Assembly (NCBI GenBank): GCA_027364495.1
Contig: DAHXPE010000301.1
Span: 1-5,321 of the forward strand
Direction of reading: 5' to 3'
DNA length: 5,321 bases
From: Candidatus Heimdallarchaeota archaeon
Lineage (GTDB): Archaea; Asgardarchaeota; Heimdallarchaeia; Hodarchaeales; LC-3
Positions 1-5,321 of the stretch are shown here, in pieces; position 1 is the first letter of the stretch, and each line of letters opens with the position of its first letter. The position numbers were made by a program, and so were the translations under genes. The notes under the pieces are model-generated. The model worked only from the letters and a program-made list of their open reading frames with translations, was not told the DNA's origin and made no database searches.

Positions 1-60
1 AAGAAGAAGCAGATCAGTTAGATTCATATTTAGTCAAAATCAGACGGACAATACATGAAC
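1..60 (+). repeat. Left arm of a 60-bp perfect inverted repeat (probable chimera junction)
   Basis: All 60 bases are the exact reverse complement of 752-811, the 5' coding part of the M20 gene. The identity stops at the 60/61 boundary: after the shared catgaac, the original continues acccag (reverse complement of 751-746) and this copy continues cctcc. The arm therefore carries the start of the M20 gene in sense orientation, fused head-on to the antisense of the same gene's middle. A perfect match ending at the first base of the window is typical of a fold-back amplification chimera or a palindromic contig end. A real inverted duplication is possible but less likely. Confidence 0.9.
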
Positions 61-821
61 CCTCCATTAATTTTACCTGTGGTGAACACATGAGGTTCTA
101 CAGGATCAACAGTTCGTGATAAAAACCCTTGCATTGCAACATTGATTTGTGATGCAATGTAAACTGGATCGATAGCAGAATGAGGTGCTGAACCATGTCC
201 ACCTTTTCCTTTTATTGTGATAAGGAATTCATCAGCTGAACCTGTGTAAGGACCATCTTTAATTGCTATTTTACCGAGGTTTTCATCTTCTTCTTCAGAA
301 GCAACAATATGCAGTGCTAACGATGCATCAATCTTAAATTCTCCTGGTTTTTCCTGAATCATAGGCAAAGCGCCACCAGATCCATTAGGATCATATACAG
401 TGGAAGTTTCCTCAGCGGGTTGAAAAACTAATTTAATAGTACCCTTAAATTCATTTTCACGCTTTTTAAGTATAGTAGCAGCACCTAATAAGCAAGCTAC
501 GTGACTATCATGGCCACATGCATGAAAAATTCCTTTATTTTTGGATTTAAAAGGTAGGGTGGTTTCCTCAATTAACGGTAAGGCATCCATATCAGCTCGA
601 ATTAATAATGTTTTACCTGGACCTTTTTTACCTTTAATGGTTGCAACAACTCCCGTCAAGGCAATCTTATCAACAAAAGGAATATTAAGTTTATTTAATT
701 CAGATGTGATTAATTTAACAGTCTCATACTCTTTAAAACCTAATTCTGGGTGTTCATGTATTGTCCGTCTGATTTTGACTAAATATGAATCTAACTGATC
801 TGCTTCTTCTTTTATACTCAT
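30..821 (-). CDS. M20D-family amidohydrolase / carboxypeptidase, 3'-truncated by chimera
   Basis: This is a zinc-type metallohydrolase of peptidase family M20D, the group of IAA-amino-acid hydrolases, hippurate hydrolases and N-acyl-amino-acid amidohydrolases. It probably cleaves an acyl or peptide amide in the cytoplasm; the substrate cannot be read from sequence. Visible motifs are RADMDALP (75-82), HACGHD (100-105, with metal ligands C102 and H104), FQPAEE (133-138, with general base E137 and metal ligand E138), LHI around H171, and the start of the dimerisation domain with KGKGGHGSAPH (204-214). About ten extra residues follow PAEE compared with plant homologues. The start at 821 is supported by GGTGA at 830-834. 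Family members are near 390 residues. Here the native sequence ends at about G253 (position 61), in the GKINGG segment; the last ten residues and the stop at 30 come from the inverted arm. The rest of the catalytic domain and the final metal-binding His are missing. Family call is strong; the exact activity is open. Confidence 0.9.
   Translation of the reverse strand: MSIKEEADQLDSYLVKIRRTIHEHPELGFKEYETVKLITSELNKLNIPFVDKIALTGVVATIKGKKGPGKTLLIRADMDALPLIEETTLPFKSKNKGIFHACGHDSHVACLLGAATILKKRENEFKGTIKLVFQPAEETSTVYDPNGSGGALPMIQEKPGEFKIDASLALHIVASEEEDENLGKIAIKDGPYTGSADEFLITIKGKGGHGSAPHSAIDPVYIASQINVAMQGFLSRTVDPVEPHVFTTGKINGGFMYCPSDFD
752..811 (-). repeat. Right (native) arm of the 60-bp inverted repeat
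   Basis: This is the partner of 1-60, separated from it by 691 bases. It lies inside the M20 coding region and encodes roughly residues 4-23. It is in its natural context, because the reading frame runs straight through it from a good start codon and Shine-Dalgarno site. This is therefore the original copy, and 1-60 is the displaced one. Confidence 0.9.
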
Positions 822-829
822 TTAATTTG

Positions 830-834
830 TCACC
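830..834 (-). promoter_or_regulatory. Ribosome binding site of the M20 gene
   Basis: The minus strand reads GGTGA with eight bases between it and the ATG at 821-819. GGTGA pairs with the archaeal 16S rRNA 3' end, and this supports the chosen start. Confidence 0.6.
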
Positions 835-850
835 AAATTCATTCAAAAAA

Positions 851-870
851 ATATTTAAATATTATTAAAG
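851..870 (-). promoter_or_regulatory. Candidate TATA region for the M20 gene
   Basis: Read on the minus strand this is ctttaataatatttaaat, an AT-only TATA-like stretch 30-49 bases before the ATG. A start site about 25 bases downstream would give a very short leader that could still hold the GGTGA site. It overlaps a perfect 14-bp AT palindrome (850-863). Because the whole spacer is AT-rich, the match has little specificity. Confidence 0.25.
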
Positions 871-900
871 CTCTACTTTAAAAAATCAGGTATTTTAAAA

Positions 901-918
901 ATTTACAATTATGTAAAT
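901..918. promoter_or_regulatory. Dyad ATTTACA-N4-TGTAAAT, candidate operator
   Basis: Seven-base perfect arms (901-907 and 912-918) flank the four-base centre atta. The dyad lies about 80 bases upstream of the M20 start and about 400 bases upstream of the synthetase start. Its size suits a homodimeric helix-turn-helix regulator. No second copy was noticed in the window, and chance occurrence in AT-rich DNA is a real alternative. Confidence 0.25.
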
Positions 919-1081
919 AAATTTTATTGTAATTTGTTAAGAAAAACGGGTAAAATAAAATTTATATACCATTATTTTCACTAATAAACCACAAATTCGC
1001 CATTTCATTAAAAAAAAAAATAACTTAAATTACTTATATTTCTGTACAAAATCCTAAAAGTTTTTATGAATAAAAATTAAA

Positions 1082-1114
1082 AATAAATCACACATTTTTT
1101 GGATGTGACTTATT
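1082..1114. repeat. Imperfect hairpin in the divergent spacer
   Basis: Bases 1082-1092 and 1104-1114 can form ten pairs out of eleven, with one A-C mismatch and an 11-base loop. The core CACA/TGTG pairs make it more than pure AT noise. It could be a structured leader, an operator, or part of a small RNA. It has no T-run directly after it on the plus strand, so it is not an obvious terminator. Confidence 0.3.
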
Positions 1115-1222
1115 ATGTGGAATTATTGTCTCTGTAACTAAAAAATTTAAAACCTTTTTTTGTTCTTTTCATTGCTTTTCCCATATTCGTTCTTATTTTG
1201 GTAAGTTTTTTAAAAGTCAATA

Positions 1223-1236
1223 TACTATATATTTTA
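1223..1236 (+). promoter_or_regulatory. Candidate archaeal TATA box of the synthetase gene
   Basis: The stretch tactatatatttta is the best TATA-box match in the spacer. Transcription would begin about 25 bases downstream, near 1255-1260, giving a leader of about 55-60 bases that carries the Shine-Dalgarno site. No distinct purine-rich BRE is obvious upstream. Confidence 0.4.
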
Positions 1237-1301
1237 AGAATGAATTTGAGAACTGTCCTACTATTTTATTTTTTGCTTGTATTCAAGAAAACTTTTTTGG
1301 T

Positions 1302-1309
1302 GGGAGGTG
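1302..1309 (+). promoter_or_regulatory. Strong Shine-Dalgarno site of the synthetase gene
   Basis: GGGAGGTG sits six bases before the ATG at 1316. It is a near-perfect complement of the 16S rRNA 3' end and fixes the start codon. It is notably stronger than the sites of the two neighbouring genes, suggesting efficient translation once transcribed. Confidence 0.8.
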
Positions 1310-1315
1310 TTTTAG

Positions 1316-4036
1316 ATGAATCCATCTGAAAATCATTCTTTTAATTATTTCTCAATATGGGAGAGAGCTGGTGTATATACTATTGAAAAAGAATCCTCTA
1401 AACCTAAATGGTATCAAATTTTTGCTTATCCAGGTCCATCTGGTTTCTTGCATGTAGGAACTTTACGTAGTTATACCTATCCTGATGTCATTGCTAAATT
1501 TAAACGTTTCACTGGTTTTAATGTTTATTTTCCAGCTGGTATCCATGCATCTGGTTTGCCTGCTGTTTCTTTCAGTGAAAAAGTTAATTCTGGTAAATAT
1601 GATGAATACTTGAAGGTAAATAATTGTTCATCAGATATTATAAAGCAATTTAGTACTCCAGTTGGAGTTGTAGAGTTCTTTAAAAATAATTATTTTGAAA
1701 TTTGGAAACAAATGGGCTTTTTTATCAATGAAGAAACTGGAATTCCTACAACTATTGATCCTGGCTATCAAAAATTTATTCAATGGCAATTTAGGACTTT
1801 ATTTAAGAAAGGATATTTAGTTCAAAAGGAATATATTACTTCTTTTTGCTCTAACGATGGTCCCATAGCTATTGATTCTGCTGAAACAGACTTATCTTCA
1901 GGTGGAAAAGCACAAATTTTTGAATATACAGTAATAAAATTTTTATTAGTTGATAAATTAGATGATTTTTATTCAATTAAAGGTAAAATGAATATTATTA
2001 CTGCTACTTTAAGACCTGAGACAGTGTTTGGTGTAACAAATATCTGGATTAGTCCTAAAACGAAATATACTATTATTGAATATTCTGATGAGTATTATAT
2101 TATTGCTGAAAATAGTATTTCAAATATTACTACAATTTTCAGTTCTTTTAAAATTATTGCTACTATATCTTCTGAAGAATTGACAAATAAACAAGTAAAA
2201 AATCCTATAACTCAAGATATAGTTCCTATTATTCCAAGTATTATCGTTAAGGATGATTTAGGAACAGGAATTGTTATGAGTGTTCCTGCACATTCTCCAG
2301 TGGATTATTTAGCTTATAAGGAATCTATTAAAAACAAGTTTAATATCAAACCACCCATGATTGTTGTCTCTTCAATATTTCAGGGAATACCTGCTGAAGA
2401 AATGGTGAATAAATATTCTATCAAAAGAATTTCAGAAATTGATAAAGTTGAATCTGCAATTTCATACATTCACATGCAAGAAATTGAACATGGAATAATT
2501 CAGTATAATTACAAAGATTATCAGGGAACAAATGCAAAAAATGCTAGAAACAAAATTATAAAAGAGTTAAAAATATCTAATAAAGGTTTTACAGACTATT
2601 TTTTTACTGAACCTGTTATTTGCAGATGTGGTAATCGTGTCCAAATACGATCTGTTCCTGATCAGTGGTTCATTAAATACAGTGATCCTGTAATATCTGA
2701 AATGACAAAATTCCATGTTAGAAACAACATGAAAATATTTCCTTCTGCATTACACGACCAAATGGCTGATATAATTGATTGGTTTATCGATAGACCTTGT
2801 GTACGAACCGGAAAATGGTTAGGTACCGAATTTCCGATAAGTAAAAATGAAAAAGGGAAATTAATTATTGAACCAATAGCTGATTCTACAATTTATCCCA
2901 TATATTATATTATTTCCAAATATTTGCAAAGTAACTCTATTTCAATCGATTCATTAACTGACGATTTTTTTAATTTTGTTTTCCTGAATGAAGGAAACTC
3001 AAAAGATACTAGTATGTCAACTGGTATCGAACCAGTACTATTGGATAAAATTCAACAAGATTTCGAAAATTGGTATCCAATAGATTGTAATTTTGGCGGT
3101 AAAGAGCACAATACTGTACATTTTCCTGTATTCTTAAAAATGCATGCAATGATGTTTCCTCAAAAGTTTTGGCCAAAGAATATCTTTGTTAATTGGTGGG
3201 TTATGCAAAACATAAACCAAAATACAAAAATTGGTAAGTCAAAAGGTGGTGCTGGGTCAGTATCTAAAATAATAAATGATTATTCTGCTGACGCCATTAG
3301 ATTGTACTATTGCCATGCTGCATCTCCTCACGTTGATTTAGAATGGTCGGAAAAGAAAATCGAAAAATATCAAAGCGATATTGAAAAAATCAAATCATTA
3401 ATCTATTCGATAGAATCCGGGCTATCTATAACGGATAATTTGATTAATTCAGAAGAATTAGAAAATTGGTTGCACTACAAATTACAAGAAAAATTTACTA
3501 AAATGTATGATTATTTAGAACAATTTGAAATTAGAAAAATGAGTCAAGAATGCTTCTATACCATTCCTAAAATAATATGGCGTTTCATACATCGTGAAGG
3601 GAATTTTTCAAATTATATAACAGAGGAAATTAAGATTTGGTTGATGTTCATAAGCATGGTTACTCCGTTTACTGCCGAAGAGATTAATCATAAATTTAAA
3701 TTTTATGAATCAATTTTTTGTAACTCAAATAGGATTGTAAAACCAGTCATCACAGCAAAACCTGCTATTATTGAAGAAGAGGATTTTATAGATAAGATTG
3801 TTGATGATATAATAAAAATTAAAAAAATTGTAAAAAATGTTAACAAAACAGAGATTTACATTTATGCTTTAAATAGTAAAAATGATTCCAGTAAGACTGA
3901 AGTTTCCATATTATCTTCTGCAATTCCATACATATTTAAAAAAACTGGTTGTAGACCAATTATTTTATCAATTCCAGATTCTGAAGAAAGTGATTCGAGA
4001 TTATACTTGAACCGTCCTAAACTGGTCTTTAAGTGA
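1316..4036 (+). CDS. Divergent archaeal-type leucyl-tRNA synthetase homologue (probable paralogue)
   Basis: This is a 906-residue class I synthetase of the archaeal/eukaryotic LeuRS type. The order is: Rossmann core with YPGPSGFLHVGT (38-49); connective peptide with editing site TATLRPETVFG (229-239) and SVPAHSPVDY (322-331); RCG and DQWFIKYSDP (437-458); GTEFP (503-507); ADSTIYPIYY (522-531); core His 602; KIGKSKGG (638-645); helical anticodon-binding domain (about 710-800); short C-terminal domain. A normal LeuRS would charge tRNA-Leu and hydrolyse mischarged products. Here the second HIGH His is Thr49, KMSKS is KIGKS, the Tyr matching E. coli Tyr43 is Gly40, and the VNG before the KMSKS loop is VNWW. 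About 45 helical residues seem absent after IYIYAL (846-851). The editing Asp (D330) and Thr-rich site remain. The frame is long and uninterrupted, so the protein is probably made and selected. Some archaea (Sulfolobales) carry a LeuRS paralogue reported as deficient in charging; this may be analogous. Family is certain; activity is uncertain, so no leuS symbol is given. Confidence 0.93.
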   Translation: MNPSENHSFNYFSIWERAGVYTIEKESSKPKWYQIFAYPGPSGFLHVGTLRSYTYPDVIAKFKRFTGFNVYFPAGIHASGLPAVSFSEKVNSGKYDEYLKVNNCSSDIIKQFSTPVGVVEFFKNNYFEIWKQMGFFINEETGIPTTIDPGYQKFIQWQFRTLFKKGYLVQKEYITSFCSNDGPIAIDSAETDLSSGGKAQIFEYTVIKFLLVDKLDDFYSIKGKMNIITATLRPETVFGVTNIWISPKTKYTIIEYSDEYYIIAENSISNITTIFSSFKIIATISSEELTNKQVKNPITQDIVPIIPSIIVKDDLGTGIVMSVPAHSPVDYLAYKESIKNKFNIKPPMIVVSSIFQGIPAEEMVNKYSIKRISEIDKVESAISYIHMQEIEHGIIQYNYKDYQGTNAKNARNKIIKELKISNKGFTDYFFTEPVICRCGNRVQIRSVPDQWFIKYSDPVISEMTKFHVRNNMKIFPSALHDQMADIIDWFIDRPCVRTGKWLGTEFPISKNEKGKLIIEPIADSTIYPIYYIISKYLQSNSISIDSLTDDFFNFVFLNEGNSKDTSMSTGIEPVLLDKIQQDFENWYPIDCNFGGKEHNTVHFPVFLKMHAMMFPQKFWPKNIFVNWWVMQNINQNTKIGKSKGGAGSVSKIINDYSADAIRLYYCHAASPHVDLEWSEKKIEKYQSDIEKIKSLIYSIESGLSITDNLINSEELENWLHYKLQEKFTKMYDYLEQFEIRKMSQECFYTIPKIIWRFIHREGNFSNYITEEIKIWLMFISMVTPFTAEEINHKFKFYESIFCNSNRIVKPVITAKPAIIEEEDFIDKIVDDIIKIKKIVKNVNKTEIYIYALNSKNDSSKTEVSILSSAIPYIFKKTGCRPIILSIPDSEESDSRLYLNRPKLVFK

Positions 4037-4101
4037 GCTAAATGAAAATTCAGTAAATTCATCTAAATACATTTGAACAAATCATGTTCGTAAAGCCTTA
4101 C

Positions 4102-4140
4102 TAGAAAAACAGTTTTAAAAAATAAAAAGGAGTTTTTCTA
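4102..4140 (+). terminator. Hairpin downstream of the synthetase gene
   Basis: Bases 4102-4110 (tagaaaaac) pair perfectly with 4132-4140 (gtttttcta), a 9-bp stem with a 21-base A-rich loop, 66 bases after the stop. The stem is AT-rich and weak, and could contribute to 3' end formation for either convergent gene. Confidence 0.3.
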
Positions 4141-4170
4141 AGTTTAAACGGTTTTATAATTATCCAAACT

Positions 4171-4206
4171 CTCTTTTTTTTAATTTTATTACTTTTTTTT
4201 GTTTTT
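4171..4206 (+). terminator. Poly-T terminator of the synthetase gene
   Basis: Two runs of eight T (4174-4181 and 4193-4200) and one of five T (4202-4206) follow one another on the plus strand, 138 bases beyond the stop. Archaeal RNA polymerase terminates on T-tracts with or without a hairpin, and consecutive tracts are common. A weak bulged stem, agttt...gg / cc...aaact (4141-4170), lies directly before the first run. Confidence 0.55.
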
Positions 4207-4241
4207 ACAGGAAAGTATCTTTGATCAATATAGAAATTAAT

Positions 4242-4247
4242 AAAAAA
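4242..4247 (-). terminator. T-run downstream of the UPF0173 gene
   Basis: Six T on the minus strand lie 18 bases after the stop codon of the hydrolase gene. It is a plausible weak archaeal termination signal, and the only run of this length close to that stop. Confidence 0.3.
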
Positions 4248-4265
4248 CTGAAATCTAAGTCTTGA

Positions 4266-4976
4266 TTAGAACTGTAAGGTCTCACCAACTTTCATAATTT
4301 TAAATTCAACATCAGTTCTTTTTAGATGTTTTTTAACATCATCGGGCGTTCCAGAAAGAAAATCAAATGTACCATAATGGCTTGGGATTACAGTTTTAAC
4401 AGATATCAATAGATTGTCTAAAGCATAGGCAACTTGTTTTCCAGACATAGTAAATAAGCCACCAACAGGTAATATAGCAATATTCGGTTGGTAAAATTCT
4501 GTAATAAGACGCATATCACCAAATACAGTAGTATCACCGGCATAGTAAATCGTAGTATCTGGTGCAATTTTAATAATATAACCGGCTGGTTCTCCACCGG
4601 GAATAAGTTTATCATTATATTGATAGGTACTGCTATGTTCAGCCGGTACCATGCTTACTTCTATTTCTTCTCCTAATTTAATTGTTCCACCTTTATTAAG
4701 AGATAAAATTTTTCTCTCTGAAATTCCCTGCATAGTCATCCATACCATAAGATCGAAGTTTACAACTACCCTGATTTGTCTGGTTTTAGCTAATTCAAAA
4801 GCTGTTTCAAAATGGTCGAAGTGACCATGACTTACCAATATAACAGAATTATCTTGAACTTTTTCTTTTTCTTCTGCTGGAAAAGTAGGTCCATTAAACC
4901 ATGGATCTAGGTAAATATTCATCGAGTCAATTTTCAATTTTAGACTAGAATGTCCTAAATATGTTAGTTCAACCAT
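4266..4976 (-). CDS. UPF0173-family metal-dependent hydrolase (metallo-beta-lactamase fold)
   Basis: A predicted cytoplasmic hydrolase of the metallo-beta-lactamase superfamily, UPF0173 group; the substrate is unknown for the family. Counting from the chosen start, the protein has 236 residues with LGHSS (8-12), LDPW (23-26), the metal-binding SHGHFDH (49-55; ligands H50, H52, D54, H55), PAEHSS with H114, YYAGDT with D148, LPVGG (169-173) and PSHYGT with H200. These are the full ligand set in the usual order, and the length matches the family (about 225-235). The frame is open up to 5141, adding 55 residues, but those are F/N/I/L-rich, lie before the conserved first strand (VELTYLGHSS) and look like translated AT-rich spacer, so the ATG at 4976-4974 is preferred. 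A GTGGT four bases upstream is at best a weak ribosome site. The gene is convergent with the synthetase and has its own upstream region. No sign of damage. Confidence 0.92.
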   Translation of the reverse strand: MVELTYLGHSSLKLKIDSMNIYLDPWFNGPTFPAEEKEKVQDNSVILVSHGHFDHFETAFELAKTRQIRVVVNFDLMVWMTMQGISERKILSLNKGGTIKLGEEIEVSMVPAEHSSTYQYNDKLIPGGEPAGYIIKIAPDTTIYYAGDTTVFGDMRLITEFYQPNIAILPVGGLFTMSGKQVAYALDNLLISVKTVIPSHYGTFDFLSGTPDDVKKHLKRTDVEFKIMKVGETLQF

Positions 4977-4994
4977 ATTAACCACATTACAATA

Positions 4995-5012
4995 GTGAAA
5001 AAAACGTTTCAC
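4995..5012. promoter_or_regulatory. Dyad GTGAAA-N6-TTTCAC, candidate operator at the UPF0173 start site
   Basis: Six-base perfect arms (4995-5000 and 5007-5012) surround a six-base spacer, and the centre contains the palindrome aaacgttt (5002-5009). It lies 19-36 bases upstream of the ATG at 4976, where transcription would start if the TATA box is at 5030-5040. Many archaeal repressors bind at that position. It could also fold as a small leader hairpin. Confidence 0.35.
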
Positions 5013-5029
5013 GCTGAATAAAAAGGGAA

Positions 5030-5040
5030 AAAATTTTATT
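5030..5040 (-). promoter_or_regulatory. Candidate TATA box of the UPF0173 gene
   Basis: On the minus strand this reads aataaaatttt, 54-64 bases before the ATG at 4976. A start about 25 bases downstream would fall near 5005, leaving a leader of about 30 bases. The surroundings are AT-rich, so specificity is low. If correct, it also excludes the longer 291-residue reading of the gene, whose start at 5141 would lie upstream of the promoter. Confidence 0.3.
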
Positions 5041-5321
5041 TTAGAATTTAATGAATTTATTATAGTGAAGAAATTAGAGGAATTGTAAATTTGATAATTG
5101 AGGTTTAATAAAGGAAAGGAATTAAATAAAAGTCGATACAAAAGAAGTAAACAAGGATTAATTAATAAAGAATTTTAGGAATAAAATCTAATGAAAATTT
5201 TTTTCTTGATTCATTTCTCCTGTTAATATTTTTCAGAATAAAATGCTATTAAAAAGTTAAAAGTCATAAATATACATGATTCGTTATTTTACATTGTGTT
5301 CAGTGACCGTAAAGGTCAAAG

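Larger units (their letters stand above)
822..1315. other. Divergent intergenic region, no gene recognised
   Basis: These 494 very AT-rich bases separate the divergent M20 and synthetase genes. They contain the two candidate promoters, a dyad at 901-918, a hairpin at 1082-1114 and a pyrimidine-rich stretch near 1153-1192 on the plus strand. Only tiny open frames occur (for example an eight-codon one from the ATG at 1114). No tRNA, C/D-box RNA or repeat array was seen. The region is long for a simple divergent promoter pair, so a small RNA cannot be excluded. Confidence 0.6.
4037..4265. other. Convergent intergenic region
   Basis: These 229 bases separate the 3' ends of the synthetase and the hydrolase. 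Besides the terminator elements they hold a small 5-bp hairpin (gaaca 4075-4079 with tgttc 4085-4089). No coding sequence or RNA gene was recognised. Confidence 0.6.
4977..5321. other. Upstream spacer of the UPF0173 gene, no gene recognised
   Basis: These 345 AT-rich bases run to the window edge. They hold the candidate promoter and dyad above. The last 30 bases are less AT-rich and may touch a neighbouring gene. On the plus strand an ATG at 5276 opens a frame of 15 codons to the edge; on the minus strand a frame ending in a stop near 5288 could be the tail of another gene. A small hairpin (tgacc 5304-5308 with ggtca 5314-5318) lies there. Too little is present to choose. Confidence 0.5.

Noticed and set aside
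541..798. 85-residue plus-strand frame inside the M20 gene
   Set aside because: It is antisense to the well-supported M20 coding region, has no recognisable domain, and is a shadow frame.
1..811. Terminal inverted repeats of an insertion sequence
   Set aside because: The right arm is the normal coding sequence of the M20 gene, no transposase lies between the arms, and no target duplication is visible.
850..863. Perfect 14-bp palindrome aatatttaaatatt
   Set aside because: It is made only of A and T in an AT-rich spacer, where such palindromes are expected; more likely part of a TATA-like region.
1288..1313. Possible leader stem (aaaac with gtttt) placing the synthetase Shine-Dalgarno site in a loop, as a translational switch
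   Set aside because: Only five AT-rich pairs, easily a chance match; no competing structure is visible.
3862..4062. 66-residue minus-strand frame over the 3' end of the synthetase gene
   Set aside because: It lies antisense to conserved C-terminal codons and shows no protein family features.
4217..4255. Possible C/D-box RNA (gatca near 4223, ctga near 4248)
   Set aside because: No proper C box (RTGATGA) and no internal C'/D' pair; the match is only to the four-base D box.
4418..4676. Short frames on both strands inside the UPF0173 gene
   Set aside because: They overlap the conserved metal-binding hydrolase in other frames and have no support of their own.
5276..5321. Plus-strand ATG with 15 open codons to the window edge, and the alternative minus-strand gene tail
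   Set aside because: There is no Shine-Dalgarno site, no recognisable motif and only about 45 bases, so either strand could be coding or neither.

Overview
The window looks like a short piece of an AT-rich archaeal genome, and possibly a whole small contig. The archaeal assignment rests on three things: an archaeal/eukaryotic-type leucyl-tRNA synthetase architecture, strong Shine-Dalgarno sites, and TATA-like elements with poly-T stretches where promoters and terminators are expected. The low GC content would fit an Asgard or Thermoplasmata-like lineage, but nothing here fixes the taxon.

Layout: (1) Positions 1-60 are a perfect inverted copy of 752-811. They are fused into the middle of a minus-strand M20D amidohydrolase gene, which is therefore truncated after about residue 253. 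This looks like a fold-back chimera at a contig edge rather than biology. (2) 822-1315 is an AT-rich divergent intergenic region with candidate promoters for both flanking genes, a short dyad and a hairpin. (3) 1316-4036 (+) encodes a 906-residue leucyl-tRNA synthetase homologue. Its fold landmarks are all present, but its signatures are altered: HVGT for HIGH, KIGKS for KMSKS, and loss of a Leu-pocket Tyr. It also has a shortened C-terminal tRNA-binding region, while the editing-site residues are kept. (4) 4037-4265 is a convergent intergenic region with a hairpin and T-tracts serving as terminators. (5) 4266-4976 (-) encodes a UPF0173 metallo-beta-lactamase-fold hydrolase. (6) 4977-5321 is an AT-rich upstream region with a dyad at the probable transcription start.

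The three genes are not an operon: M20 and the synthetase are divergent, the synthetase and the hydrolase convergent. No pathway obviously joins them. The most interesting item is the divergent synthetase, which looks like a paralogue that may have lost or changed aminoacylation while keeping an editing domain. No defence system, mobile element, CRISPR array, tRNA or rRNA was recognised.
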